From Allocatelliglobosispora scoriae (lineage in GTDB: Bacteria > Actinomycetota > Actinomycetes > Mycobacteriales > Micromonosporaceae): DNA of 64,000 bases. The DNA is taken from the NCBI RefSeq assembly GCF_014204945.1, contig NZ_JACHMN010000003.1, forward strand, positions 1 to 64,000, given 5' to 3'. The notes beneath the pieces were generated by a model. That model was not told where the DNA came from and did no database searches. It worked only from the letters and a program-made list of their open reading frames with translations. Shown here piece after piece: positions 18,196 through 28,306 of this stretch (position 1 is the stretch's first letter; each line of letters begins with the position of its first letter). Made by a program: the position numbers and the translations under genes.

Positions 18196-19287
18196 ATGGG
18201 CTCGAATGACCGCCTCGCGGCGCTGCTCGCCGAGTACGACGAGCTGGAGAAGACCCTCGCCGACCCCGCCATCCACGCCGACCAGAACGCCGCCCGTCGC
18301 GTGGGCCGCCGGTTCGCCGAGCTGACCCCGATCCACAAGACCGCCACCGAGCTCGCCCAGGCCCGCGCGGACCTGATCGCGGCGAAGGAGCTGGTCGAGC
18401 TCGACCCGGACTTCGCCGTCGAGGCCGACGCGATCGAGGCACGCATGCCCGAGCTCGAGGAGAACCTCGCCGAGCTGCTGATGCCGCGCGACCCCAACGA
18501 CGCCAAGGACGTGATCCTGGAGATCAAGGCCGGTGAGGGCGGCGAGGAGTCGGCGCTCTTCGCCGGCGATCTGCTCCGGATGTACATGCGTTACGCCGAG
18601 CGCCGCGGCTGGGTCATCGAGCTGCTCGACTCGCAGGAGTCGGACCTCGGCGGCTACAAGGACGTGGCGATCGCGGTCAAGACCAAGGGCGTCCCCGAGG
18701 GCGGTTTCGGGATCTGGTCCCGGCTGAAGTGGGAGGGCGGCGTGCACCGCGTGCAGCGGGTGCCCGTCACCGAGTCGCAGGGGCGCATCCACACCAGCGC
18801 CGCCGGCGTCATCGTCACGCCGGAGGCCGAGGAGACCGAGATCGAGATCGACATGAGCGATCTGCGGATCGACGTCTATCGGTCGCAGGGCGCGGGCGGC
18901 CAGTCCGTCAACACGACCGACTCCGCCGTGCGCATCACGCACATCCCGACCGGCACGGTCGTGACCTGCCAGAACGAGCGGTCCCAGCTCCAGAACAAGG
19001 ACCGCGCGATGCGCATGCTCCGGGCAAAACTCGCCCAGTACGCCGAGGAGCAGGCCGCTGCCGCCGCCTCCGACGCCCGCAAGGCCCAGATCCGCACGGT
19101 GGACCGGTCCGAGCGCATCCGCACCTACAACTACCCGCAGAACCGGATCACCGATCACCGGATCGGCTACACGGCGTACAACCTGGATCTGGCGCTCGGC
19201 GGGGACATGGACGGGGTCTTCGACGCGCTCACCGCCGCCGATCGCGCCGCCCGCCTCACCGGCGAGACCGAGCTCACCCGTCAGTAA
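18196..19287 (+). CDS. prfA: Peptide chain release factor 1
   Basis: 363 residues. Stop-codon recognition PxT motif as PVT in [17 protein letters not shown] (reads UAA/UAG), and the peptidyl-hydrolysis motif GGQ at 234-236 in [15 protein letters not shown]. Ends normally with the domain 3 tail [10 protein letters not shown]. Start ATG 18196 with AGGGAAG upstream. In most bacteria prmC, which methylates this GGQ glutamine, follows directly; here a 9-kb block intervenes. Confidence 0.97.
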   Translation: MGSNDRLAALLAEYDELEKTLADPAIHADQNAARRVGRRFAELTPIHKTATELAQARADLIAAKELVELDPDFAVEADAIEARMPELEENLAELLMPRDPNDAKDVILEIKAGEGGEESALFAGDLLRMYMRYAERRGWVIELLDSQESDLGGYKDVAIAVKTKGVPEGGFGIWSRLKWEGGVHRVQRVPVTESQGRIHTSAAGVIVTPEAEETEIEIDMSDLRIDVYRSQGAGGQSVNTTDSAVRITHIPTGTVVTCQNERSQLQNKDRAMRMLRAKLAQYAEEQAAAAASDARKAQIRTVDRSERIRTYNYPQNRITDHRIGYTAYNLDLALGGDMDGVFDALTAADRAARLTGETELTRQ

Positions 19288-19410
19288 TAGATAGACGGGC
19301 GTCATATTTGAGTACTGGCCGTTAGGTTGATCCATCTGCCGGCTCCCGGTGGCTAACCTCCCCTGGCCGGGCGATCACTCGTCCGGCGTTTTGCCGGGGG
19401 GAGGCAGACG

Positions 19411-22400
19411 GTGGATCGGTCATTTTCGCTGTTCAACAACGTCTTGGTTCGGAAAGGTCGACCGGGGCGGAGGCGGAGATGGATCTCTGCCTCGCTCGCC
19501 GTGGTGCTCGTCGCCGGACTGTCCATCGTGGAGATGGCGCTGCCGCAGCTCGCTGCTCCGGCCTTCGCCGCCGATCCGGTGCCGCCGCCCGCGGCGGTGA
19601 ACCCGGCCGACTTCCTCCTGCCGGTCACCACCGCCGGACCGACCGAGGTCACCGGCAACATCAACGTGACCACGGTCTGGGGACCGCTGGGCTCGCCCTA
19701 CATCATCCGCAGCAGGATCTATGTCAATGCCAGGCTGACGATGCTGCCCGGGACCGTCGTGAAGCTCGCCGGCAACGGCAGCGGCATCACGATCATGGAG
19801 GACAGCCAGCTGCTGGTGCTCGGCTCGCGCAGCGCGCGGGTGGTGATCACCTCGCTGAAGGACGACACCGTCATGGGCGACACCAACGGCGACGGTTCGA
19901 GCACCTCGCCGTCGCCCGGTGACTGGATGAGCCTGGACATCAACGGCGTCAGTGGTGCCATCGGTTCCGGAACCGACACGGTGCTGACCCCGCCCTCGGT
20001 CATCGACCGGGCGGACATCCGCTACGGCGGTTACAACTCCGGGGCCGGATACGGCCAGATCGTTCTCGACAAGCGCCCGCACTTCGTGCTGACCAACTCC
20101 TCGCTGACCGACTCGTCGACCTTCGGCCTCTACTCACTTGCCGCGACAGCCTCCAGCGCCATCACGTCCAACGGTGGCGGTTTCTTCGGCGTCTACGGCA
20201 ACACCTTCGCCCGCAACGGCGGCAACATCATGACGTCGAACGCGCGCGCCGACATCATCGGCAATGTGCTGGGCTCGACCACCAATTCCAGCACCAAATG
20301 GTTCGGTGCCGCCGCGTACATCTTCGAACCGAGCAAGATCCGCTTCTGGTTCAACTTCGCCGACGCCTGGGTGACGGTCATCAACGGAAGCTCGCCCGGA
20401 CCGACTCGGGCGCAGGCGGATGTTCGGTTCAACCAGTTGGCCGGTGGCGCCGGAGACTATGTGCCGGCGAGTTACAACCTCACCGACTGGACCGCCAACT
20501 GGTGGGGCTCCAACGTCAACGATCCCGCGCAGCTTCCCGCATGCGCGACGCAGATCGAGGCCAACGCGTACAAGCCGAAGCTCGTCATCGATCTGGCACA
20601 GCCGTGCCCGCAGTCCGGCTACTTCAAGGTGACCGGCGTGAAGGGCGGCTTCGGCTCCGCGCTGAGCAGCGCACCGCTGCTGCTGCCCGCGTCGCTCGCC
20701 GCTGCCGCCGCGCCCACCTTCGGGCCGGTCAACACCTTCGCCGGTGGCCTGACCTATGCCGCGACCGACATGTCGGTGGAGGACGCGGGCAAGACGATCT
20801 CCGCGACGCGGACCTACCGGTCGGACCGGCTCACCGACACCGACGCGGGCATCGGCTGGTCGTCGTCCTACTCGGAGGCGCTCTCGTCCTCGGGCGGCTC
20901 CTCGGTGCTGAACCTCTCCGACGGCTCGTCGATCCCCTTCAACGTCGACCCGGCTGCCGGCTACACCCCCGCTCCGGGCGTCTCCGCCGACTTCACGACC
21001 GGCTCCGGCGGGTCCACGGTCACCTCCAACAGCCATACCGGCTACGAGTTCGACGCGGGCGGTGAGCTGACCGGTGTCGTCCTCGGCGACGCCGGCCACG
21101 AGATCGACATCGACCGCTCGGGTGGCAAGGTCACCAAGGTGACCGGTGTCTCCGGGCGCTACATCACCTTCGGCCGGGGCGCCGGCAACCGCCTCACCGG
21201 GTTCACCGACTCCACCTCGCGTACGGTCGGGATGGCTTACACCGGCAGCAAGCTGACCTCGGTGACCGGCGTCGACGGCAAGGCCGAGACATATGAGTAC
21301 GACTCGGCCGGGCGGCTCACCAAGGTGACGACGCCCCTGGGCAACGTCAAGCTCGCGGTGGCATACGACTCGTCCGGCCGCGTGAGCTGGGTCGAGCAGC
21401 CGGGCGTCGGGCGGGCCACGATCGGCTACGACTCCGCCGCGAAGAAGTCCACCATCACCCTCGCCGACAACCGCGTGATCACCCAGGAGTACGACGACCT
21501 GGGCCGCCTGGTCAGCGAGAAGCTCGGTGCGAGCACCCGCCGGATCGTCTACGACGGGCTCGGCGGCGTCGTCGCCAGCATCACCGGTATCCCGGACGCC
21601 CCGATGACCGGCTACAACCCCTCGGCGAGCCTCACCTTCACCGACGGCAAGGGCAACCCGGCGATGACGATCGACCCGACGGGCATCGTGCAGGTCACGA
21701 CCTTCAACAGCCGCAACAAGCCGCTCGTGACGACCCGCAACGACGCCACGAAGGTGACCCGGACCTATGACACGGCCGGTCGGCTCGCCACGGTCACCGA
21801 CCCCTCCGGCGGGGTCTGGCACTACACGTTCAACAGCCGTGGCCAGCTCCTCACGCTGACCGACCCGCTGAGCCGGGTCCGGACCATCACCTACGCCACC
21901 AACGGCGACATCGCCAGCGCGACCGACGAGCGGGGTGCGACGACCACCTTCGAGTACGACACGGTGGGTCGGCGCACGGCATCGGTGGATGAGCTGACCC
22001 ACCGGCGCGAGGCGACCTACACCTCGTGGGGTGAGGTCGCGACCTCGAAGTCGCCGCGGGGCGGGGTCACGACCACCACCTTCGACGACGATCGGCGCAA
22101 GACCTCGACGACCGGCCCGACCGGCATCGTCACCACCTTCGAGTACGACACCGCCGGTCGCCTCTACGCCACGGCCGACACCGTCGGCAAGCGCACCGTC
22201 ACCGAGTTCGACGAGACCGGCCGGGTCAAGAAGGTGACCGACGCGCGCGGCAAGGAGACCCTCCAGACCTACACGCCGGAGGGTTGGGAGGAGACGAGCA
22301 CCAACCCGTCCGGCGGCACGACCACCACCGTGCGGGAGCCGTCGGGCCGGGCGCATCGGGTGACCGACGCCCTCAACCAGGTCACCCAGGCCCGTTACGA

Positions 22401-25400
22401 CGCGGCCGGCCGGGTCATCCAGACCTGGACACCGGACGGCGCGCACACGGTCTTCGACTACGACATCATGGGCCGCCGTACCTCGGTCGTCACTCCCCGC
22501 GGCTGGACCTGGAAGACCACCTATGACGAGGCCGGGCGGCCGATCCTCGTCACCGACCCGCTGACCTACACGCAGGCCACCACCTATGACGAGATCGGCC
22601 GGCCGAAGACCGCCACCGATCGCCTCGGCACTGTCACCACCGTCACCTACAACGACACGACGCGGACCGCGACGACCACCGACCCCCTCGGCACGCTCTC
22701 GGTGGTGACGCTCGACATCCTGGGCCGGGTCGCGTCCGAGACCGACGCGGCCGGCACGGTCACCACCTACCTCTACGACGCCGACGGCAACACGACCTCG
22801 GTGACGACACCGGCAGGCACGACGACGTTCGGCTACGACCTCGCCGGTCGCACCATCTCCGAGGAGGACGTGCTCGGCCGGGAGGTGACCGCGCACTACG
22901 ACCTGCTCGGCCGGATGGAGGACCGGATCTACCCGGACACCACCACCGAGCTGTTCACCTATGACGAGGTCGGCAACCTCAAGACCCGCACCGACCGCGC
23001 CAACGGGGTCTGGACCTACTCCTACACCTCGACCAACCGGGTCGAGGTCGTCAAGGACCCGCTCAACCACGAGACCCACATCGAGTACGACGCGATGGGC
23101 CGGCAGAAGAAGGTCACCGACCCCTCCGGAGTGGTGTCCAACAACGCTTACGACGCGGCGGGCCGACCTGCGGTGACCTGGGATGTCACCGGCGCCTCCT
23201 GGGTGACCACCTATGACCTCGACGGCAACGTCGCGACCGAGGTGGACCCGAGCGGGGTCACCCGGATCTACACCTACGACAAGAACGGCCGCGCGACCAG
23301 TCAGAAGTGGGGCAACTACACCTACAACTACACCTATGACAAGGTCGGCAACCAGCTCACGGCGAGCGATCCCTACCTGAAGACGAGCACCTTCGACATC
23401 CGCGGGCGCCTGCTCACGATGAAGGACGCGCTCAACAACACCACCGCCTTCGAGTACGACGCGATGGGCCGGCCGACGAAGCAGACGGCACCCGGGTCGC
23501 TGGAGACGAAGTGGACCTATGACGCGCTCGGCCGGATGAAGAAGGCGGAGGACCCGCTCGGCAACATCAGCCAGTACGAGTACTTCGCCGACGGCGCCCT
23601 CAAGAAGCTCACCCTGCCTCGCGGCGGCGAGTACACGAACACCTATGACGCGGCCGGTCGCCTCGACACCGAGACCGACCCGCTGGGCGAGCAGACGAGC
23701 TACGACTACGACGGCGAGGGCCGCGCCACGGTCATCACCCGCCCGTCCGGTCGGACCGTCACGGCGACCTACGACCTCGCGGGCCGGCAGACGCAGCTCG
23801 TCGCCGTGCTCGGCCCCACCACCGTCACCAGGAACTTCGGCTATGACGACGCGGGCCGCCTCACCAGCGCCAACGTCGCGGGGGACACCACTCGCAACCG
23901 CAGTTTCAGCTACAGCAACCGGGGGCTGCTGGAGCACAGCGTCGACAGTTTCGGCGACACGGCGTACACCTATAACAGCGGGCGGCGGCTCGCGACCGTG
24001 ACCCCGGCGGTCGGGCCGGTGACGACCTTCACCTACGGCAACCGCGGCCTGGTGGCGACGGTCCGGGGCGCGACCAACCGGGACTTCGGCTACAACAGCG
24101 CGGCTCAGCTCACCGACTGGACCTACGGCAGCGGTACGGCGACCCGCAACAACGCCACTTACACCTACGACACCACCGGGCGCCTCACCTCGGTCGACAA
24201 CCGGGTCTACGGCGCGAAGCTCACCTACGACACGGCGGGCCGCGTAGCCACCGTCTGCGACTCGAAGGCCTCCACCTGCACCACGACGCCGAAGCTCACC
24301 ACCTATGGCTACGACGACGCGGGACGCCTCACCTCCAACGTGGTGACGCAGAGCGGATCGACGCTCTCCTCGGAGACCTACACCTGGGACGCCGACGGCA
24401 ACCGCACCGGCGTCACCACCAACGGCGGCACCCCGGTCACGGCGAGCTACGACCTCGCCGACCGGCTCAACTCCACCTCCGACGGCGTCTCCTACAGCTA
24501 TGACGACGACGGCAACCAGCTCACCAAGGGGTCCGGCACCTCCTACGACTACAACGGTTTCGGTGAGCTGACATCGGCGACGAACGCGGGCGGCACGGTC
24601 ACCTACGGCCGCGACGCGCTCGGCCGGGTCGCCACCCGGACCTCCGGCACGGCTGTCGAGGGCTTCTCCTACGACGGCCAGGGCGAGAGCATCTCCAGCT
24701 GGCGGCTCAACGGCGGCACGGCGACGACGATCGTGCGTACCCCCGACGGCACCCCGCTGGCGGAGGTGACCGGCACCGCCGTGGCCCAGCAGGTCAGCCA
24801 GAACATCCACGGTGACCTGGTCGGGCTCAACGACGACAACTCCACCAGCGCCAGCACCATTCGCTACAAGGCCAGCTTCGACCCGTTCGGCAAGGTCACC
24901 TCGACCAGCGGCACCCAGCCGCTGCCGCTCGGCTACCAGTCGATGTATACCGACGCCGCGACCGGCCTGGTCAACATGGGCTTCCGCAGCTATGACCCGA
25001 GCAGCGGACGCTTCAGCGCCCGGGACTCCATCGTCGGTTCGCTCTCCGCTCCGGTGACGCTCAACCGCTACCTCTACGCCAACGGCAACCCGGTGAGCTA
25101 CACCGACCCGGACGGCCACTGGGGCAGCTGGCTCGACAGCCTCGGCGACATGGTCAGCGACGCCTGGGACGCCGTGACCGACTGGGTCTCGGACGCCTGG
25201 GACACCGTGACCGGCGCGATCTCGGACGCGTGGGATTCGGTGACGGGTGCCTGGGACAGCGTGAAGGGATGGGCCTCCGACACCTGGGATTCCGCCAAGC
25301 ACCATGCGTCGGAGGCCTGGAACTTCTACAAACAGGGGGCCAAGGAGGCCGCGTCACAGGTCTCCGACTTCTGGAACGAATACGGCGACCAGATCGTCGC

Positions 25401-26262
25401 GACCGTGGCGAGTGCCGTCGTCGGTGTCGTGGTCTTCGCCGGCTGCGAGGCGTTGACCGTCGGCGCGGGCAGCGTGCTCTGTGCCGCGCTGGCGGGTGCG
25501 GCGGCAGGTGCGCTCTACGGCGGCATGATGTGCCCGGAGGGGCAGGACACCGCACGCTGCGTCGCAGTGGGGGCGGTCGCCGGTGGGCTCGCTGGTGCGA
25601 CCGGCGGGGCGATGGCCTCGGCCGGAGCCGGGCTCTTCGCGGTGGGTGCGGGCAGCGCGTTCGTCGGGGATGGCGTCGACCAGCTGTTGACGACCGGGTC
25701 CATTGATCCGCTGCGGCTGCTCGTCGCAACTGCCACTGGCGGGGCGCTTGGCTGGTTCGGCGGCAAGCTTCCCGGCCTCGGCAAGGGCAATGGGGCCGGT
25801 GAGACCGGCGGCAGCGCCCCCGTCGGGGCCGCCGGGGGTGCCAATCGACGGTTCGAGACCCCCGACAGGCCCGTATGGACTAAGCAAATCAATCCGACAG
25901 GTAACAATAAGAACTGTGGCTGCGTCGCGCTTGCAGGCGATAGGGCACTTGCGGGCGGCGGTGTAAGAGCAGTGGGCCCTGCAACCAAGGGGCTGACAAG
26001 GGGCGAGCTTGAGAAGTTGGCGAATGGACCGCAATTCGGTCCTGCAGGCACTCTTGACGATCTACTTGATACGGTTGGGTCGTGGAAGCCGGGTACTCGT
26101 GGAATTGTTGGCGGCTTTCATGATGATCCGGCACTTGGCGCTGGACACTATTTCAATGTCGTGAAGACCAAGAACGGTGTAGCTTTCTACGATTTTCAGG
26201 TCGGCGGCGTTAGCGAGCACATCGACACATGGGCCCGATACTATGTGATGAGGATGAACTAG
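19411..26262 (+). CDS. Secreted YD/RHS polymorphic toxin, papain-fold C-terminus
   Basis: 2283 residues. GTG 19411 follows a GGGGGGAGG site. Order: signal peptide (1-~52, RRRR then hydrophobic core, cleavage near AFAADP); a beta-helix-like region (~55-400); DUF6531-type entry (GPVNTFAGGLTYAATDMSV, ~438); dozens of YD repeats (YDxxGRL; ~600-1800); RHS core (~1838-1900: GYQSMYTDAATGLVNMGFRSYDP, NGNPVSYTDPDGH); Trp-rich amphipathic repeats (SDAWDxVTxW, ~1905-1960); an Ala/Gly-rich hydrophobic region (~1990-2100); and a toxin domain (~2150-2283). The toxin carries NNKNCGC (Cys2169), GHYFNVV (His2246) and YDFQVG (Asp2261), matching the papain-fold (Tox-PL, deamidase/protease) toxins. The toxin coding part is clearly less GC-rich than the core, consistent with cassette exchange. 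Confidence 0.92.
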   Translation: MDRSFSLFNNVLVRKGRPGRRRRWISASLAVVLVAGLSIVEMALPQLAAPAFAADPVPPPAAVNPADFLLPVTTAGPTEVTGNINVTTVWGPLGSPYIIRSRIYVNARLTMLPGTVVKLAGNGSGITIMEDSQLLVLGSRSARVVITSLKDDTVMGDTNGDGSSTSPSPGDWMSLDINGVSGAIGSGTDTVLTPPSVIDRADIRYGGYNSGAGYGQIVLDKRPHFVLTNSSLTDSSTFGLYSLAATASSAITSNGGGFFGVYGNTFARNGGNIMTSNARADIIGNVLGSTTNSSTKWFGAAAYIFEPSKIRFWFNFADAWVTVINGSSPGPTRAQADVRFNQLAGGAGDYVPASYNLTDWTANWWGSNVNDPAQLPACATQIEANAYKPKLVIDLAQPCPQSGYFKVTGVKGGFGSALSSAPLLLPASLAAAAAPTFGPVNTFAGGLTYAATDMSVEDAGKTISATRTYRSDRLTDTDAGIGWSSSYSEALSSSGGSSVLNLSDGSSIPFNVDPAAGYTPAPGVSADFTTGSGGSTVTSNSHTGYEFDAGGELTGVVLGDAGHEIDIDRSGGKVTKVTGVSGRYITFGRGAGNRLTGFTDSTSRTVGMAYTGSKLTSVTGVDGKAETYEYDSAGRLTKVTTPLGNVKLAVAYDSSGRVSWVEQPGVGRATIGYDSAAKKSTITLADNRVITQEYDDLGRLVSEKLGASTRRIVYDGLGGVVASITGIPDAPMTGYNPSASLTFTDGKGNPAMTIDPTGIVQVTTFNSRNKPLVTTRNDATKVTRTYDTAGRLATVTDPSGGVWHYTFNSRGQLLTLTDPLSRVRTITYATNGDIASATDERGATTTFEYDTVGRRTASVDELTHRREATYTSWGEVATSKSPRGGVTTTTFDDDRRKTSTTGPTGIVTTFEYDTAGRLYATADTVGKRTVTEFDETGRVKKVTDARGKETLQTYTPEGWEETSTNPSGGTTTTVREPSGRAHRVTDALNQVTQARYDAAGRVIQTWTPDGAHTVFDYDIMGRRTSVVTPRGWTWKTTYDEAGRPILVTDPLTYTQATTYDEIGRPKTATDRLGTVTTVTYNDTTRTATTTDPLGTLSVVTLDILGRVASETDAAGTVTTYLYDADGNTTSVTTPAGTTTFGYDLAGRTISEEDVLGREVTAHYDLLGRMEDRIYPDTTTELFTYDEVGNLKTRTDRANGVWTYSYTSTNRVEVVKDPLNHETHIEYDAMGRQKKVTDPSGVVSNNAYDAAGRPAVTWDVTGASWVTTYDLDGNVATEVDPSGVTRIYTYDKNGRATSQKWGNYTYNYTYDKVGNQLTASDPYLKTSTFDIRGRLLTMKDALNNTTAFEYDAMGRPTKQTAPGSLETKWTYDALGRMKKAEDPLGNISQYEYFADGALKKLTLPRGGEYTNTYDAAGRLDTETDPLGEQTSYDYDGEGRATVITRPSGRTVTATYDLAGRQTQLVAVLGPTTVTRNFGYDDAGRLTSANVAGDTTRNRSFSYSNRGLLEHSVDSFGDTAYTYNSGRRLATVTPAVGPVTTFTYGNRGLVATVRGATNRDFGYNSAAQLTDWTYGSGTATRNNATYTYDTTGRLTSVDNRVYGAKLTYDTAGRVATVCDSKASTCTTTPKLTTYGYDDAGRLTSNVVTQSGSTLSSETYTWDADGNRTGVTTNGGTPVTASYDLADRLNSTSDGVSYSYDDDGNQLTKGSGTSYDYNGFGELTSATNAGGTVTYGRDALGRVATRTSGTAVEGFSYDGQGESISSWRLNGGTATTIVRTPDGTPLAEVTGTAVAQQVSQNIHGDLVGLNDDNSTSASTIRYKASFDPFGKVTSTSGTQPLPLGYQSMYTDAATGLVNMGFRSYDPSSGRFSARDSIVGSLSAPVTLNRYLYANGNPVSYTDPDGHWGSWLDSLGDMVSDAWDAVTDWVSDAWDTVTGAISDAWDSVTGAWDSVKGWASDTWDSAKHHASEAWNFYKQGAKEAASQVSDFWNEYGDQIVATVASAVVGVVVFAGCEALTVGAGSVLCAALAGAAAGALYGGMMCPEGQDTARCVAVGAVAGGLAGATGGAMASAGAGLFAVGAGSAFVGDGVDQLLTTGSIDPLRLLVATATGGALGWFGGKLPGLGKGNGAGETGGSAPVGAAGGANRRFETPDRPVWTKQINPTGNNKNCGCVALAGDRALAGGGVRAVGPATKGLTRGELEKLANGPQFGPAGTLDDLLDTVGSWKPGTRGIVGGFHDDPALGAGHYFNVVKTKNGVAFYDFQVGGVSEHIDTWARYYVMRMN

Positions 26263-26263
26263 C

Positions 26264-26545
26264 ATGCTTTCTGAAGAAGAAGCAGGTGTTCTAGCTGAAA
26301 ACTACTTGCAGAAGTATTGCCCCGAGGCCTCGGAAGTAGAAGTTCGAACCGACCCCGAGCACGCTTTTGTTGATGGAATAAATTACATCGTGCCGTTTAA
26401 TTCCGTTGAACGGCTCGACGGTGGGAACCTGGATGCAGAGCTGACTGGAAACTATCCTATTAGGGTCAATCTTCAGACGGGTGAATGTGACACGCTCACC
26501 CTCAATGAGTTGGCTGCCTACGCCAGGCGTCGCCGATCCCACTGA
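26264..26545 (+). CDS. Immunity protein for the RHS toxin (Imm35/YrhB-like)
   Basis: 93 residues, ATG one base after the toxin stop. N-terminal helix EEEAGVLAENYLQKY, then the pattern YIVPFNSVERLDGG and LTGNYPIRVNLQTGE, which resembles the Imm35/YrhB layout (aromatic-x-N-S, then GN-P-hydrophobic-V followed by a turn TGE). Cytosolic, acidic, no signal peptide, as expected for a protein neutralising the toxin in the producer or its kin. GC content (hand counts of 45-50 % in two 60-base lines) is far below the rest of the window. Assignment to immunity is by position and size; family match is by eye. Confidence 0.75.
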   Translation: MLSEEEAGVLAENYLQKYCPEASEVEVRTDPEHAFVDGINYIVPFNSVERLDGGNLDAELTGNYPIRVNLQTGECDTLTLNELAAYARRRRSH

Positions 26546-26729
26546 TGCTGCTGGAGATGAGATCGACAGGTCTCCGGGGCTGTTCATGAACGCTGGTCTT
26601 GCCGGTGATCTTCGTGTGGAGGAGTTTCCCGGCATCGTGAGATTCGGGATCAACGAGGTGCAGCAGCAATAACTGTTAAGAAGGCATACTGTCGGCGCTA
26701 GGACCTAACTGACAACTGCCTGTGTCGAT
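26546..26729 (+). other. Unassigned stretch, possible immunity/toxin remnant
   Basis: An open frame runs through 26546-26672 with the tail PGLFMNAGLAGDLRVEEFPG, but its only starts lie inside the immunity gene in another frame and it has no ribosome site. Orphan toxin or immunity fragments commonly collect behind RHS genes, so this may be one. I cannot name it. Confidence 0.3.
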
Positions 26730-26770
26730 GGCCGGGTGGCAGCGTTCCTGCCACCTGGCCTGCTCTTTCT
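26730..26770 (+). terminator. Terminator of the RHS-immunity unit
   Basis: 13-bp stem (26730-26742 with 26748-26760, one G-T pair), loop CGTTC, followed by TGCTCTTTCT. Confidence 0.75.
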
Positions 26771-26812
26771 AGAGGCCGGGATCACCCGTCCCGCCGATAG
26801 GGAGAAGCCCCC

Positions 26813-28156
26813 ATGTCCCGACGAACACTCCTCGCCGCAGCGACCGGCACAGCCGCCGCAGGCCTGGTCGCGATACTCACCATCACCCCCAACGCCGCAG
26901 CAGGCACCGTCCCCGCAGCCGCCCCCGCGGCCGTCATCACCGGCGGCTCCAGCTACCCCGCCGACCTCCTCGCCGCCGTCTCCCGCGACCTGCGCCTGAC
27001 CCCGGCCCAGGCAACGGCCCGCCTCGACGCCGATTACCGCGCCACCCGCACCGAGGGCGCTCTGCGCCAGGCCATCGGCTCCGGTTACGGCGGCGCCTGG
27101 GTCACCACCGCCGGCCGGCTCACGGTCGGTGTGACCAGCGCGACGGCGGCGAAGCTCGCCCAGCAGGCGGGCGCGGACACGAAGCTCGTCGCCCGCAGCG
27201 AGGCCCAGCTCGCGATGATCCAGTCCACCCTGGACAGCCGGGCCGCCAAGGCCCCGAAGGCAGTCACCGGCTGGCACGTCGACCTCACCACCAACACCGT
27301 CGTCGTCCGGGTCCGCGCTGGTGGCGAGGCCGCAGCCAGGGAGTTCGCGCGTGGTGTCGACACCGCCGCCGTCCGCTTCGAGGCGACCACCGAGCAGCCC
27401 CGCCCGACGATCGACGTGATCGGCGGCAACGCCTACTACATCGGCAGCGGCACCCGCTGCTCGGTCGGTTTCTCCGTCACCGGCGGCTTCGTCACCGCCG
27501 GGCACTGCGGCACCACCGGCGCGAGCACCACGCAGCCCAGCGGCTCGTTCGGCGGCTCCAGCTTCCCGGGCAACGACTACGCGTGGGTACGCGTAGCCGC
27601 CGGCAACACCCCGCGCAGCCTCGTCAACGGCTACGGGAACGCCAACGTCACGATCGCCGGGTCCCAGGAGGCCGCGGTCGGGGCGACCGTCTGCCGCTCC
27701 GGTTCCACCACGGGCTGGCACTGCGGCACGATCAGCGCCCGCAACTCGTCGGTGACCTACCCGCAGGGCACCGTGTCGGGCCTGATCCGTACCAACGTCT
27801 GCTCCGAACCCGGAGACTCCGGCGGCTCGCTCGTCGCGGGCAGCCAGGCGCAGGGTGTCACCTCCGGTGGCTCCGGCAACTGCTCCAGCGGCGGCACCAC
27901 CTACTTCCAGCCGGTGGGGGAGATCCTGCAGGCCTTCGGGCTGACGCTCGTCACCAACGGCACCCCGCCCCAGTCGCCGCAGCCGACGGCGTCGACCTCC
28001 AACCCGCCGGGCGGCACGACGTGGGCGGCCTACACCGCCTACGCGGCCGGAGCCACCGTCACCTACGCGGGGCTGCGCTACCAGTGCCGCATCGCGCACA
28101 CCTCGCTCCCGGGCTGGGAGCCGCCGAACGTCCCCGCCCTCTGGCAGCGGATCTGA
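26813..28156 (+). CDS. Secreted S1 protease (streptogrisin-like) with chitin-binding module
   Basis: 447 residues. Signal peptide (about 1-30), an alpha-lytic-type pro-domain (LRLTPAQATARL, GAWVTTAGRLTVGVTS; to about 200), then an S1E protease domain with His231 (TAGHCG), Asp255 (NDYAWVR) and Ser336 (EPGDSGGS), three Cys pairs. After a Pro/Thr/Ser linker (about 385-402) comes a CBM5/12 module (TTWAAYTAYAAGATVTYAG, ending ALWQRI) that in relatives binds chitin. The pro-domain is an intramolecular chaperone removed on maturation. Start ATG 26813 with AGGGAGAAG upstream. Monocistronic, between the RHS unit and prmC. Confidence 0.93.
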   Translation: MSRRTLLAAATGTAAAGLVAILTITPNAAAGTVPAAAPAAVITGGSSYPADLLAAVSRDLRLTPAQATARLDADYRATRTEGALRQAIGSGYGGAWVTTAGRLTVGVTSATAAKLAQQAGADTKLVARSEAQLAMIQSTLDSRAAKAPKAVTGWHVDLTTNTVVVRVRAGGEAAAREFARGVDTAAVRFEATTEQPRPTIDVIGGNAYYIGSGTRCSVGFSVTGGFVTAGHCGTTGASTTQPSGSFGGSSFPGNDYAWVRVAAGNTPRSLVNGYGNANVTIAGSQEAAVGATVCRSGSTTGWHCGTISARNSSVTYPQGTVSGLIRTNVCSEPGDSGGSLVAGSQAQGVTSGGSGNCSSGGTTYFQPVGEILQAFGLTLVTNGTPPQSPQPTASTSNPPGGTTWAAYTAYAAGATVTYAGLRYQCRIAHTSLPGWEPPNVPALWQRI

Positions 28157-28167
28157 TCCGAATGCAG

Positions 28168-28216
28168 CAACTCTTCAAGAGTTGGTGCGATCGAAGCACC
28201 GACTCTTGAAGAGTTG
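28168..28216. repeat. CAACTCTTSAAGAGTTG elements, inverted pair (copies 4, 5)
   Basis: Copies at 28168-28184 and 28200-28216 (the second with one change, CGACTC) in opposite orientation, ACC sides facing inwards. They begin 12 bases after the protease stop and could serve as a terminator-like hairpin. Confidence 0.9.
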
Positions 28217-28292
28217 CGGCGGTCGTGAGGAGGCGCAGCTCCTCGATCGTGCTCTTCGCGCGCTGCTGCGAGCCCAGCCGTCCGGGAGCCGG

Positions 28293-28298
28293 TAGCCT
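28293..28298 (+). promoter_or_regulatory. Leaderless -10 (TAGCCT) of prmC
   Basis: TAGCCT ends eight bases before GTG 28307; no Shine-Dalgarno sequence in between. Confidence 0.5.
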
Positions 28299-28306
28299 GG
28301 CCAGAC

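Noticed and set aside
20134-25305. 1723-codon open frame on the minus strand opposite the RHS gene
   Set aside because: Its translation is low-complexity Gly/Val/Arg/Asp without any domain, as expected from the antisense of a repetitive GC-rich gene; the plus-strand frame has YD repeats and RHS core.
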